Shown here in pieces: positions 1 to 5,149 of a DNA stretch of 7,421 nt; within the stretch, counting starts at the first letter, position 1; every line of letters starts with the position of its first letter. The notes beneath the pieces were generated by a model that was given only the letters and a program-made list of their open reading frames with translations, was not told the DNA's origin and made no database searches. Origin of the DNA: Azoarcus sp. (GTDB lineage Bacteria; Pseudomonadota; Gammaproteobacteria; Burkholderiales; Rhodocyclaceae); contig JAIRLA010000134.1 in NCBI GenBank assembly GCA_031259795.1, forward strand, positions 1-7,421, read 5' to 3'. Position numbers and translations under genes: made by a program.

Positions 1-982
1 GTTCGTCGATGAAAATTTCCCCTGTCTGGCGAGCAATCCGGACTCTGCTCTGACCCAGCATTTCATGAAGCACGGCACAGTCTTTTCCTTTCGCATTGCA
101 GCGATAGGCAAACCAGCGATAAAATCCGCGATTTTTCTTGGTTGCTTTGAAATAAACGTTTCCTGTCCGGTCCTTGCCTCCAAAATCGAGCCAAAAAACC
201 CCCTCGCTTTGGTCAACATCGAGAAGGCGCACGTCCAATGTCGCTTTGTTCAAGACATAAATGGAAAGCGATGCATTAATGGAAGGAATGGAACGCACAC
301 GTTCGAAACCGACTGCCGAGAAAAACACCTCGCTCCCATCATCATACCCATCTCCAGCTATATACATTTTCTCGTGAGTCAAACGCGTTTCCCGATCCGA
401 CGCCAGATCGTAGACATAGAGATCGTAGTTGGTCGCCAGCGTCCTGCCGCGCTTTCGCTTTTCGCCCTTGAGGTAATAGACGCTTTTGCCATCGGCGGAA
501 AAAAACGGACAGATGTTCACGCCGGGCGTGGCCGCCAGCTTGCGGTGACGCCAATCCTTCGGGTCGATCAGGATGATTTCCTGTTCTCCTACCTGATAAC
601 GGTTGTCGCGGATGGCCGTCGAGACGGCGACGATTTGCTGCCCGTCGTGCGACCAGTTACCCATCTCCCAAAAGCGGTTTTCTTCACCGGGAAGCCGGGT
701 CTTTTGCCCGCTTTTCAAGTCCAGCAACAGCAGGCCGTCTGTGATCACCCCCGTCCCGAAGATGATGCGCGTCCCGTCTGGCGAGACGGCAAAATTGGAC
801 GAAGATTTGGGCCGAGGCGCCCATTTCATGCCGGTCCTGAAAACAGTTCCAACGGATTCCATTGAAACGTTCTCTTGCGCTGTGTTTTTTATTGTCATGT
901 TTTCCCGCGCCCAGCATCCGCCCAGACACCCTCCGCAAATGAGCAGGAAAAACAGCCACAGCCAAGTTCGGTTCATCATCAT
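1..982 (-). CDS. TolB-like beta-propeller lipoprotein, 3' end beyond the window
   Basis: The frame is open from ATG 982 to the window edge (327 codons), so the C-terminus is missing. The N-terminus MMMNRT is followed by a hydrophobic stretch (residues 7-18) and the lipobox LGGC (20-23), with Cys23 the likely lipidated residue; Cys19 is an alternative. After the signal come PD40/TolB-type strand-turn motifs: AVSPDGTRIIF (about 65-75), WSHDGQQIVAV (110-120) and FFSADGKSVYYLKG (160-173). A fourth blade contains LYVYDLASDRETRLT (188-202). Such propellers usually act as periplasmic or outer-membrane-anchored binding platforms; no enzyme motif is seen. AGGAGG at 988-993 supports the start. Three consecutive ATGs (982, 979, 976) lie 5, 8 and 11 nt from it, so the exact start is uncertain by two residues. 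The gene lies 102 nt downstream of the ArsR-type gene on the same strand and might share its transcript, although TATAAC in the gap could be part of its own promoter. The substrate or partner is unknown. Confidence 0.85.
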   Translation of the reverse strand, partial: MMMNRTWLWLFFLLICGGCLGGCWARENMTIKNTAQENVSMESVGTVFRTGMKWAPRPKSSSNFAVSPDGTRIIFGTGVITDGLLLLDLKSGQKTRLPGEENRFWEMGNWSHDGQQIVAVSTAIRDNRYQVGEQEIILIDPKDWRHRKLAATPGVNICPFFSADGKSVYYLKGEKRKRGRTLATNYDLYVYDLASDRETRLTHEKMYIAGDGYDDGSEVFFSAVGFERVRSIPSINASLSIYVLNKATLDVRLLDVDQSEGVFWLDFGGKDRTGNVYFKATKKNRGFYRWFAYRCNAKGKDCAVLHEMLGQSRVRIARQTGEIFIDE

Positions 983-1084
983 TTTGTCCTCCTGATTGCG
1001 GGGGCGTGGCAAGAATGGGAAGCGCCTCGCGGCGGTCGTTTGATTCGTCATAACCATGATTTTCGTTATATTGGGCAAAAAAAT

Positions 1085-1396
1085 TCAGCAATGCTCGCGG
1101 ATATAGCCGAGCACGTTGCCCAGGGTTTCTTCCAGCCAATGCCGGTTGATCCAGAACCAGACTTCCTTGCCGATCTTCTCGGACTTCAGTACTCCGGCTT
1201 CCCGCAGGATTTTCAGGTGATGGGAAACCGTGGAACGGGAAAGCGTCGAAACCGCGGCGATCTGGCCCACATTCAGGCGCTCCCCCTTGTCGAAGAGCAG
1301 CAGCATGCGCTGGCGGTGTTCATCCCCCAGGGCCGTGAAGACTTTAGACATGGGCCGCCACTCGGGGGGAATCGCAAGGTTATAGCGGGTTTTCAT
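1085..1396 (-). CDS. ArsR-family winged-helix transcriptional repressor
   Basis: The product has 103 residues, typical for a single-domain ArsR/SmtB repressor. The opening SKVFTALGDEHRQRMLLLF (17-35) matches the family start. A helix-turn-helix follows at about 43-64, with recognition helix SRSTVSHHLKILREAGVL (53-70), and then the beta wing (71-82). Family members bind DNA as dimers and release it when a metal, thiol-reactive or other signal binds. The alpha-3 CxC motif of arsenic/cadmium sensors is absent, and the alpha-5 zinc-site pattern is not convincingly present (N84 and H86 without the distal pair). The only cysteine is the last residue, C103. I chose ATG 1396 because it gives a normal family N-terminus and fits the promoter at 1404-1432. 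AGGA at 1405-1408 is 8 nt upstream but overlaps the -10 box, so the mRNA is probably leaderless. M16 (1351) is an alternative start. The gene is divergent from the ene-reductase, the usual arrangement for a local regulator and its target. The signal is unknown. Confidence 0.92.
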   Translation of the reverse strand: MKTRYNLAIPPEWRPMSKVFTALGDEHRQRMLLLFDKGERLNVGQIAAVSTLSRSTVSHHLKILREAGVLKSEKIGKEVWFWINRHWLEETLGNVLGYIREHC

Positions 1397-1398
1397 GT

Positions 1399-1421
1399 CG
1401 ATGATCCTAGTTATATCATCG
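1399..1421. promoter_or_regulatory. Probable ArsR operator: 7-9-7 perfect inverted repeat
   Basis: Half-sites CGATGAT (1399-1405) and ATCATCG (1415-1421) are exact reverse complements around a 9-nt spacer. The repeat covers the -10 box and ends 3 nt from the start codon. A dimeric repressor bound here would block RNA polymerase, so autorepression is the natural inference. The match between site and protein is inferred, not shown. Confidence 0.6.
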
Positions 1422-1432
1422 CTTCGTGTCAA
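1404..1432 (-). promoter_or_regulatory. sigma70-like promoter of the ArsR-type gene
   Basis: On the minus strand, TTGACA (1432-1427, a perfect -35) is followed by a 17-nt spacer and TAGGAT (1409-1404, a -10 matching four of six consensus bases). The predicted transcription start is 1397-1396, effectively the A of the start codon. Confidence 0.7.
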
Positions 1433-1650
1433 GAGAAATTTTGCGGGCCGCTCGCGCACATCCTCCTCCCGGCGCGCGCGAACGGCTGGCCGCCGTCCGG
1501 CCCGCCACGATACGAATTCGCAACCGGACGAGGCGCGGGGCCTCGGGCAGTTTCGCATCGTGGTGATATCGCATATCCTTGTCCGGTTCAGACTTGTCGG
1601 CGGAACGGACACATGAAACCATCGCCGGCGATCCTTGCGAGGAAATGACC

Positions 1651-2709
1651 ATGCCAACCCTGTTCGATCCCCTGCAACTGGGCGAAGTCGTCCTGCCCAA
1701 TCGCATCATCATGGCGCCGCTCACCCGCTGCCGCTCCAGCGCCGGCAGAGTGCCCAACGCGCTGATGGCCGAGTATTACGCCCAACGCGCCGGCGCCGGG
1801 CTGATCCTCTCCGAAGCGACCTCCGTCACGCCGCAGGGCGTCGGCTATCCCGACAGTCCCGGCATCTGGAATGAGGCGCAAATCGCCGGATGGAAACCAG
1901 TCACCGAGGCGGTGCATAAGGCCGGCGGGCGCATCTTCATGCAGCTCTGGCATGTCGGGCGCATCTCCGATCCGCTCTATCTCGATGGCCGCCTGCCTGT
2001 TGCCCCCAGCGCCATCGCTCCGGAAGGGCACGTAAGCCTCGTCCGCCCATTGAAACCCTATGTCACCCCGCGCGCGCTGGAGACAGAGGAAATCCCCGCC
2101 ATCGTCGACGCCTACCGGCAAGGCGCGGCCAATGCCAAGGCGGCGGGATTCGATGGCGTGGAGATCCACGGCGCGAACGGCTACTTGCCCGACCAGTTTC
2201 TCCAGGACAGCGTCAATAAACGCACCGACGCCTATGGCGGCCCGATCGAGAACCGCGCCCGCCTGCTGCTCGAAATCACCGATGCCGCCATCGAGGTATG
2301 GGGCGCGGGCCGCGTCGGAGTGCATCTGGCGCCGCGCTGCGATTCGCACAGCATGGGCGACAGCGACCCGGCGGCCACTTTCGGTCATGTCGCCAGGGAA
2401 CTGGGCAAACGCCGCATCGCTTTCATCTTCGCGCGCGAAGCCCAGGGGCCCGGGCTGCTCGGCCCGCAATTGAAAGCGCAATTCGGCGGCATATTCATTG
2501 TCAATCAGGGACTCACCGGCGAGACGGCGGCGCAACTGCTCTCCACCTATGCCGACGCTGGCGCCTTTGGCGTCCCTTTCATCGCCAATCCCGATCTGGT
2601 CGAGCGTTTCAAGAGCAATGCCCCGCTGAACGCGCCAAGGCCGGAATTGTTTTATGGCGGCGGCGCGCAAGGGTATACGGACTATCCGTTATTGGGTCAG
2701 GCGGCATGA
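1651..2709 (+). CDS. Old Yellow Enzyme family ene-reductase (NemA-like) with an altered FMN-phosphate site
   Basis: The 352-residue protein is a full-length TIM-barrel flavin oxidoreductase. The family uses NAD(P)H and FMN to reduce activated C=C bonds, N-ethylmaleimide, quinones and nitro compounds in the cytoplasm. Family landmarks are present: LPNRIIMAPLTRCR with T25, QLWHVGR with Q98, HGANGYLPDQF with H173, N176 and Y178 (substrate anchors and proton donor), the RTDAYGG loop (191-197), FIANPDLVERF (310-320) and the C-terminal YGGGAQGYTDYP. ATG 1651 is chosen because GAGGA (1639-1643) is 7 nt upstream; ATG 1645 is only 1 nt from it. The oddity is that the two arginines normally contacting the FMN phosphate are replaced. 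GVRLSP reads GVHLAP (H225), and AFGRPFIANP reads AFGVPFIANP (V308). The enzyme may bind FMN weakly, use it differently or be decaying, but the frame is intact. It is divergent from the ArsR-type gene and 50 nt upstream of the nuclease gene. Confidence 0.92.
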   Translation: MPTLFDPLQLGEVVLPNRIIMAPLTRCRSSAGRVPNALMAEYYAQRAGAGLILSEATSVTPQGVGYPDSPGIWNEAQIAGWKPVTEAVHKAGGRIFMQLWHVGRISDPLYLDGRLPVAPSAIAPEGHVSLVRPLKPYVTPRALETEEIPAIVDAYRQGAANAKAAGFDGVEIHGANGYLPDQFLQDSVNKRTDAYGGPIENRARLLLEITDAAIEVWGAGRVGVHLAPRCDSHSMGDSDPAATFGHVARELGKRRIAFIFAREAQGPGLLGPQLKAQFGGIFIVNQGLTGETAAQLLSTYADAGAFGVPFIANPDLVERFKSNAPLNAPRPELFYGGGAQGYTDYPLLGQAA

Positions 2710-2759
2710 GCCAGGGAAGCGATGATTGAGGGGCAGGGGAAATCCCGGAGGATATGGAT

Positions 2760-3638
2760 ATGACAAAACCCTTCCTGTCTCCGCGCAATGACGCGGTATT
2801 CAAAATGCTGTTCGGCGATGCCCGGGACACGTCGCTTCTCATTGGATTCCTGAAATCCACGCTGACCCTGCCCGCCGAGGATTACACGGATGTGACCATC
2901 ATCGATCCGCACTCGCCGCGCGATGTCCCGGACGACAAGCAGGGGATTCTGGACGTGAAGATCAAGACCGCTTCCGGCAAAAGGATCAACGTCGAAATCC
3001 AGATTGTCAATCACGCCGATCTGCGAGAACGCATCCTCTTCTATCTTGCGCGGATGGTGACGGAGCAGATCGGCGAAGGCGAGGATTACCAGAACATCAG
3101 GCGTTCCATTTGCATATTGATTACCGATCATGTGCAAATTTCCGAAAACAGGGTCTATCATAACCGCTACAGACTCCGCGATGCGGAGACGGGTTCGGAA
3201 TTCACCGACTTGGTGGAAATCAACACATTGGAGCTTCCGAAACTACCATGTGAAACGGATGGAACGGTGCTCTGGAACTGGCTCAAGTTTCTGGATGTCC
3301 GCCGGAAGGAGGAATTGACCATGCTGACGCAGGACCCACAAATCGGAAAGGCGGTGGCCAAGCTGATGGCGCTGTCGGAAGACGAGGAAGCGCGGATGCT
3401 CGCGGAATCCCGCGAAAAGCTGCGCCGTGACATTTCCGCCGCCGAACACGCGGCTAGAAAAGAAGGTTTGGAAAGAGGCCGGGAAGAGGGCAGGGAAGAG
3501 GGCAGGGGAAAAGCGCAACTCGCCATTGCCCGGAAGGCGCTGGAAAAAGGTTTGGCGGTGGAGACGGTGGCGGCGATCACGGGGCTTTCCCAATCCGATA
3601 TTCTCTTGCTTCAATCCGAAGAGGGAATCGGGCATTGA
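2760..3638 (+). CDS. Rpn family PD-(D/E)XK nuclease (COG5464/PDDEXK_2), RpnL-like full-length form
   Basis: The 292-residue protein belongs to the recombination-promoting nuclease family, often mislabelled as a transposase. The N-terminus has the signature FLSPRNDAVFKMLFG (5-19). The nuclease core shows ILDVKIKT with D65 and VEIQIVNH with E79 and Q81, the D...ExQ form of the motif. The helix ERILFYLARMVTEQI (90-104) and GEDYQNIRRSICI (107-119) complete the fold. The tail (about 188-292) is highly charged, with a four-residue periodicity at 234-249, then a helix-turn-helix-like end, ETVAAITGLSQSDILLL (268-284). Family members cut DNA. In E. coli they have been described as toxins restrained by a separately translated C-terminal fragment and acting against phage. 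Start 2760 is preferred over 2754 because GGAGG (2747-2751) is 8 nt upstream of it and only 2 nt from the other. It may be cotranscribed with the ene-reductase; no terminator is seen in the 50-nt gap. No transposon ends flank it. Confidence 0.93.
   Translation: MTKPFLSPRNDAVFKMLFGDARDTSLLIGFLKSTLTLPAEDYTDVTIIDPHSPRDVPDDKQGILDVKIKTASGKRINVEIQIVNHADLRERILFYLARMVTEQIGEGEDYQNIRRSICILITDHVQISENRVYHNRYRLRDAETGSEFTDLVEINTLELPKLPCETDGTVLWNWLKFLDVRRKEELTMLTQDPQIGKAVAKLMALSEDEEARMLAESREKLRRDISAAEHAARKEGLERGREEGREEGRGKAQLAIARKALEKGLAVETVAAITGLSQSDILLLQSEEGIGH
3306..3312 (+). promoter_or_regulatory. Internal Shine-Dalgarno AAGGAGG, 8 nt before ATG 3321
   Basis: This near-ideal ribosome-binding site lies inside the nuclease coding sequence, at codons 183-185. 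It decides the best internal start. Confidence 0.6.
3321..3638 (+). CDS. Putative internal in-frame gene: C-terminal Rpn fragment (RpnS-like)
   Basis: ATG 3321 (M188 of the nuclease) is preceded by AAGGAGG (3306-3312) at 8 nt, a stronger Shine-Dalgarno than that of the full gene. It would yield a 105-residue protein without the catalytic core: a conserved helical stretch (TQDPQIGKAVAKLMALSEDE), the charged repeat helix and the C-terminal segment. A second internal start, ATG 3396 (M213), has GAGGA (3384-3388) at 7 nt and would give 80 residues. In the described Rpn family the separately translated C-terminal protein binds and blocks the full-length nuclease. By analogy this would be the antitoxin. 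The caution is that KEE codons produce AAGGAGGAA by coding alone, so translation is inferred from sequence only. Confidence 0.55.
   Translation: MLTQDPQIGKAVAKLMALSEDEEARMLAESREKLRRDISAAEHAARKEGLERGREEGREEGRGKAQLAIARKALEKGLAVETVAAITGLSQSDILLLQSEEGIGH
3384..3388 (+). promoter_or_regulatory. Second internal Shine-Dalgarno GAGGA, 7 nt before ATG 3396
   Basis: GAGGA followed by 7 nt and an in-frame ATG (M213) gives an alternative, shorter C-terminal product. It is weaker than the 3306 site but well spaced. Confidence 0.4.
3459..3506 (+). repeat. 12-bp in-frame tandem repeat in the nuclease tail
   Basis: Two identical units, GAAGAGGGCAGG, occupy 3483-3494 and 3495-3506. Two degenerate units precede them (3459-3470 and 3471-3482). 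Each encodes four residues, giving KEGL-ERGR-EEGR-EEGR. Unit gain or loss keeps the reading frame and would lengthen or shorten a charged helix by about one turn. Four-residue repeats of variable number in this helix are a described feature of Rpn C-terminal domains. Confidence 0.85.
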
Positions 3639-3719
3639 TTGATCTATTGATCTCGCCTTGACAATATCGGAAAATAGCCTTCGCTTGGACTCCCCCGAAC
3701 ATTCACAAGGAAAAGCATC

Positions 3720-4709
3720 ATGGCAAGCTCTCGTGCGCAACGGCTCGTACTCACTCTGGCTGCGGTATCCGCATCCGCTATCTTCCTCTTCGCCTGCGAA
3801 AAGTCCTCCTCCAGCAAAGGATCGGTCAACGTGGACAAAAACAGCTATCTTCGCGGAGAAGAAATTGTCGCCACGGTCGCCGGTTTCACCAAGGAAATGG
3901 AGCAGAACAACGCCTTCCTGGCCATTTACCCGGCCAATGCCGGACATGACGCCAAGGCCGACCAAACTTATCTCCATGTTGCCGACGACAGCCAGATAAT
4001 GCTCTCCACCCCGAACCAGCATGGTTCCTACGAAGTCCGCTTCTACCGCAAGAGCCCGGCAAGCGCCGATGCCCTGGTCGGCAAGGCGCCTTTCACGGTC
4101 GACGGCGACGTGGAAGTCTCCCTGGCGCTGGACAAGGCGACTTACGCGCGGGGCGAGGAAATCGTCGCCACACTTGGCGGCGTCACCGAACGCATGCAGA
4201 AGGATTCCGCCTTCGTGGGTCTTTACCGGGTGGGTGGCGGCTCCTACGGAAATCACAACGTCCACACCGACGATAGCAACATTGAATTCTCCACTCCGCC
4301 CGAAACCGGCGCCTACGAGCTTCGGCTTTACCGCAAATCCCGGGAGAGTGACGATACCCTGGCCGCCAGCGTGCCTTTCACGGTCGATGGCGAAGTGAAA
4401 GTCACCCTGGCACTGGATAAAAAGATTTACACACGGGACGATGAAATCGTCGCCAAGCTCACCGGCATCACTCGCCGAATGAAAAAAGATGGCGCATTCC
4501 TGGCCATCTACGAAGCACAGGCCGAACACGGCGACAATGCCATTGCCGTCTTCCAGCCTGTCGCTGGCGACAGCGAAGCGGAGATCGACGCTCCGCACAG
4601 ATCCGGTTCCTATGAAATCCGCCTTTATCGCAAAGATTTCCCGAAAAACGATGCGACATTGGCCGCCACAGTTCCCTTCACGGTCAAGCACACCCCGCGC
4701 CGCCGTTGA
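3720..4709 (+). CDS. Lipoprotein with three tandem ~95-residue beta-rich domains, family not recognised
   Basis: The 329-residue protein starts with a signal peptide (hydrophobic 9-25) and the lipobox LFAC (23-26), so Cys26 is the probable lipid anchor. Glu27 at +2 makes outer-membrane sorting more likely than inner-membrane retention under the E. coli Asp+2 rule. A short Ser/Lys linker (28-34) leads into three copies of one domain: about 35-129, 130-224 and 225-324. The shared pattern is LDK..Y.R.EEIVA, then TERM-like, AFL.IY, a variable middle, GSYE.RLYRK, and TLAA.VPFTVDG. Alternating hydrophobic residues suggest an Ig-like beta-sandwich. No catalytic motif is seen, and binding or a structural role in the cell envelope is inference. 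AAGGA (3707-3711) is 8 nt before the ATG. TTGACA at 3658-3663 could be a -35, but no good -10 follows. The gene is 81 nt downstream of the nuclease and convergent with the fluoride channel gene. Similarity to known families must come from a profile search. Confidence 0.85.
   Translation: MASSRAQRLVLTLAAVSASAIFLFACEKSSSSKGSVNVDKNSYLRGEEIVATVAGFTKEMEQNNAFLAIYPANAGHDAKADQTYLHVADDSQIMLSTPNQHGSYEVRFYRKSPASADALVGKAPFTVDGDVEVSLALDKATYARGEEIVATLGGVTERMQKDSAFVGLYRVGGGSYGNHNVHTDDSNIEFSTPPETGAYELRLYRKSRESDDTLAASVPFTVDGEVKVTLALDKKIYTRDDEIVAKLTGITRRMKKDGAFLAIYEAQAEHGDNAIAVFQPVAGDSEAEIDAPHRSGSYEIRLYRKDFPKNDATLAATVPFTVKHTPRRR
3822..4106 (+). repeat. Lipoprotein domain repeat 1
   Basis: Residues 35-129. It carries DKNSYLRGEEIVATVAG, NNAFLAIY, HGSYEVRFYRK and APFTVDG. 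Its variable middle is the NAGHDAKADQTYLHVADD region. Confidence 0.75.
4107..4391 (+). repeat. Lipoprotein domain repeat 2
   Basis: Residues 130-224. It carries LDKATYARGEEIVATLGG, DSAFVGLY, TGAYELRLYRK and VPFTVDG, and it is the same length as repeat 1. Its variable middle is Gly/His/Asn-rich (GGGSYGNHNVHTDD). Confidence 0.8.
4392..4691 (+). repeat. Lipoprotein domain repeat 3
   Basis: Residues 225-324. It carries LDKKIYTRDDEIVAKLTG, DGAFLAIY, SGSYEIRLYRK and VPFTVKH, with a middle about five residues longer than in repeats 1 and 2. It ends five residues before the C-terminus, HTPRRR. Confidence 0.8.
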
Positions 4710-4715
4710 TGTTGC

Positions 4716-4738
4716 CCCGGCGCGCGTGGTCGGGTTTT
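4716..4738 (+). terminator. Modest intrinsic terminator after the lipoprotein gene
   Basis: CCCGGC (4716-4721) pairs with GTCGGG (4729-4734) across a 7-nt loop. The stem is 6 bp including one G-U pair and is followed by TTTT (4735-4738). It sits between two convergent genes and overlaps the last base of the fluoride channel's stop codon. The stem and T-tract are short, so termination may be partial. Confidence 0.5.
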
Positions 4739-5121
4739 CAGCCCCGCCACCCCTGTATCAAGCTGTAACCCGCCCAGGTCATCAGCACCGAGCCGGCGGC
4801 ATGCAATAGCGTGTGCGCGCCCATCCATCCCCACGCGCCGCGCTGGGCGAGGTGGAAAGCTTCGGCGGAAAAGGTCGAGAAGGTGGTCAATCCGCCAAGC
4901 AGCCCGGTGGTGAGCGCCAGCCGCAGGGCGGGAGACAGGCCGGGGTTTGCCTGCAATACGGCCAGCGCCACGCCCATGAGGAATCCGCCCCCCAGATTGG
5001 CCGCCAGCGTTCCCAGCGGCAACGCAAAGCCCAATGGATTGAGCCATTCCCCCAAGGCCCAGCGCAGCCACGCGCCGCAGGCCGCGCCGATGCCGATCGC
5101 TGCGCCCGCCGTTGCGTTCAT
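4738..5121 (-). CDS. crcB: CrcB/Fluc fluoride ion channel
   Basis: The 127-residue protein has four hydrophobic segments, the normal size for Fluc. This inner-membrane channel works as an antiparallel dimer and lets toxic fluoride leave the cytoplasm. Motifs are all present: GAACGAWLRW (12-21, with the family Arg20), GTLAANLGGGFLMG (37-50, with pore Asn42), and GLLGGLTTFSTFSAE (73-87, with pore Phe81 and Phe84 and the central sodium-site loop). The start at 5121 matches the family N-terminus. There is no clear Shine-Dalgarno; only a GGGG run lies about 8 nt upstream. The gene follows the MscS-like gene by 28 nt on the same strand, so coupled or readthrough expression is likely. That gap is too short for a fluoride riboswitch. 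Confidence 0.95.
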   Translation of the reverse strand: MNATAGAAIGIGAACGAWLRWALGEWLNPLGFALPLGTLAANLGGGFLMGVALAVLQANPGLSPALRLALTTGLLGGLTTFSTFSAEAFHLAQRGAWGWMGAHTLLHAAGSVLMTWAGYSLIQGWRG

Positions 5122-5149
5122 CGTGGAGGCCCCGCGCCGCGCCCGGGTT

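Larger units (their letters stand above)
1397..1650. promoter_or_regulatory. Divergent intergenic region between repressor and ene-reductase
   Basis: This 254-nt gap holds the repressor promoter and operator at its left end. For the plus-strand ene-reductase the best promoter I see is weak: TTCGCA (1552-1557), a 16-nt spacer and TATCCT (1574-1579). A 12-bp perfect palindrome, ATCGCCGGCGAT (1621-1632), lies just before the ribosome-binding site GAGGA (1639-1643). A GC hairpin (CGAGGC/GCCTCG, 1529-1545) has no T-run and is not a terminator. No second copy of the CGATGAT half-site pair is present, so direct repression of the enzyme gene by the ArsR protein is not demonstrated. Confidence 0.45.

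Noticed and set aside
65..865. Plus-strand open frame opposite the propeller lipoprotein
   Set aside because: The minus strand reads through as a signal peptide plus TolB-like repeats with a good ribosome-binding site; the plus frame has neither.
1077..1083. T-run on the minus strand just after the ArsR-type stop codon as a terminator
   Set aside because: Only a 3-bp stem can form before it, so it is not a convincing intrinsic terminator.
1529..1545. GC hairpin CGAGGC/GCCTCG
   Set aside because: The 6-bp stem has no T-run and no positional link to a gene end; it is common by chance in GC-rich DNA.
1588..2670. Minus-strand open frame of 360 codons opposite the ene-reductase
   Set aside because: It is an antisense shadow of a clear enzyme gene with no domain of its own.
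2718..2724. CGATGAT before the nuclease gene as a second ArsR site
   Set aside because: Only one half-site is present, with no inverted partner at the right distance; a 7-mer is expected by chance at this scale.
2760..3638. Nuclease gene as a transposase or mobile element
   Set aside because: The family is often annotated as a transposase, but it is a PD-(D/E)XK nuclease. No terminal inverted repeats or target duplications flank it.
3658..3663. TTGACA as the -35 of the lipoprotein promoter
   Set aside because: The hexamer is perfect, but at 16-18 nt spacing the -10 candidates are poor, so I did not list it as a promoter.
3243..4691. Long minus-strand open frame of 482 codons opposite the nuclease tail and lipoprotein
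   Set aside because: It is antisense to two well-supported genes, has no family features, and its length reflects GC-rich codon bias and the lipoprotein's internal repeats.
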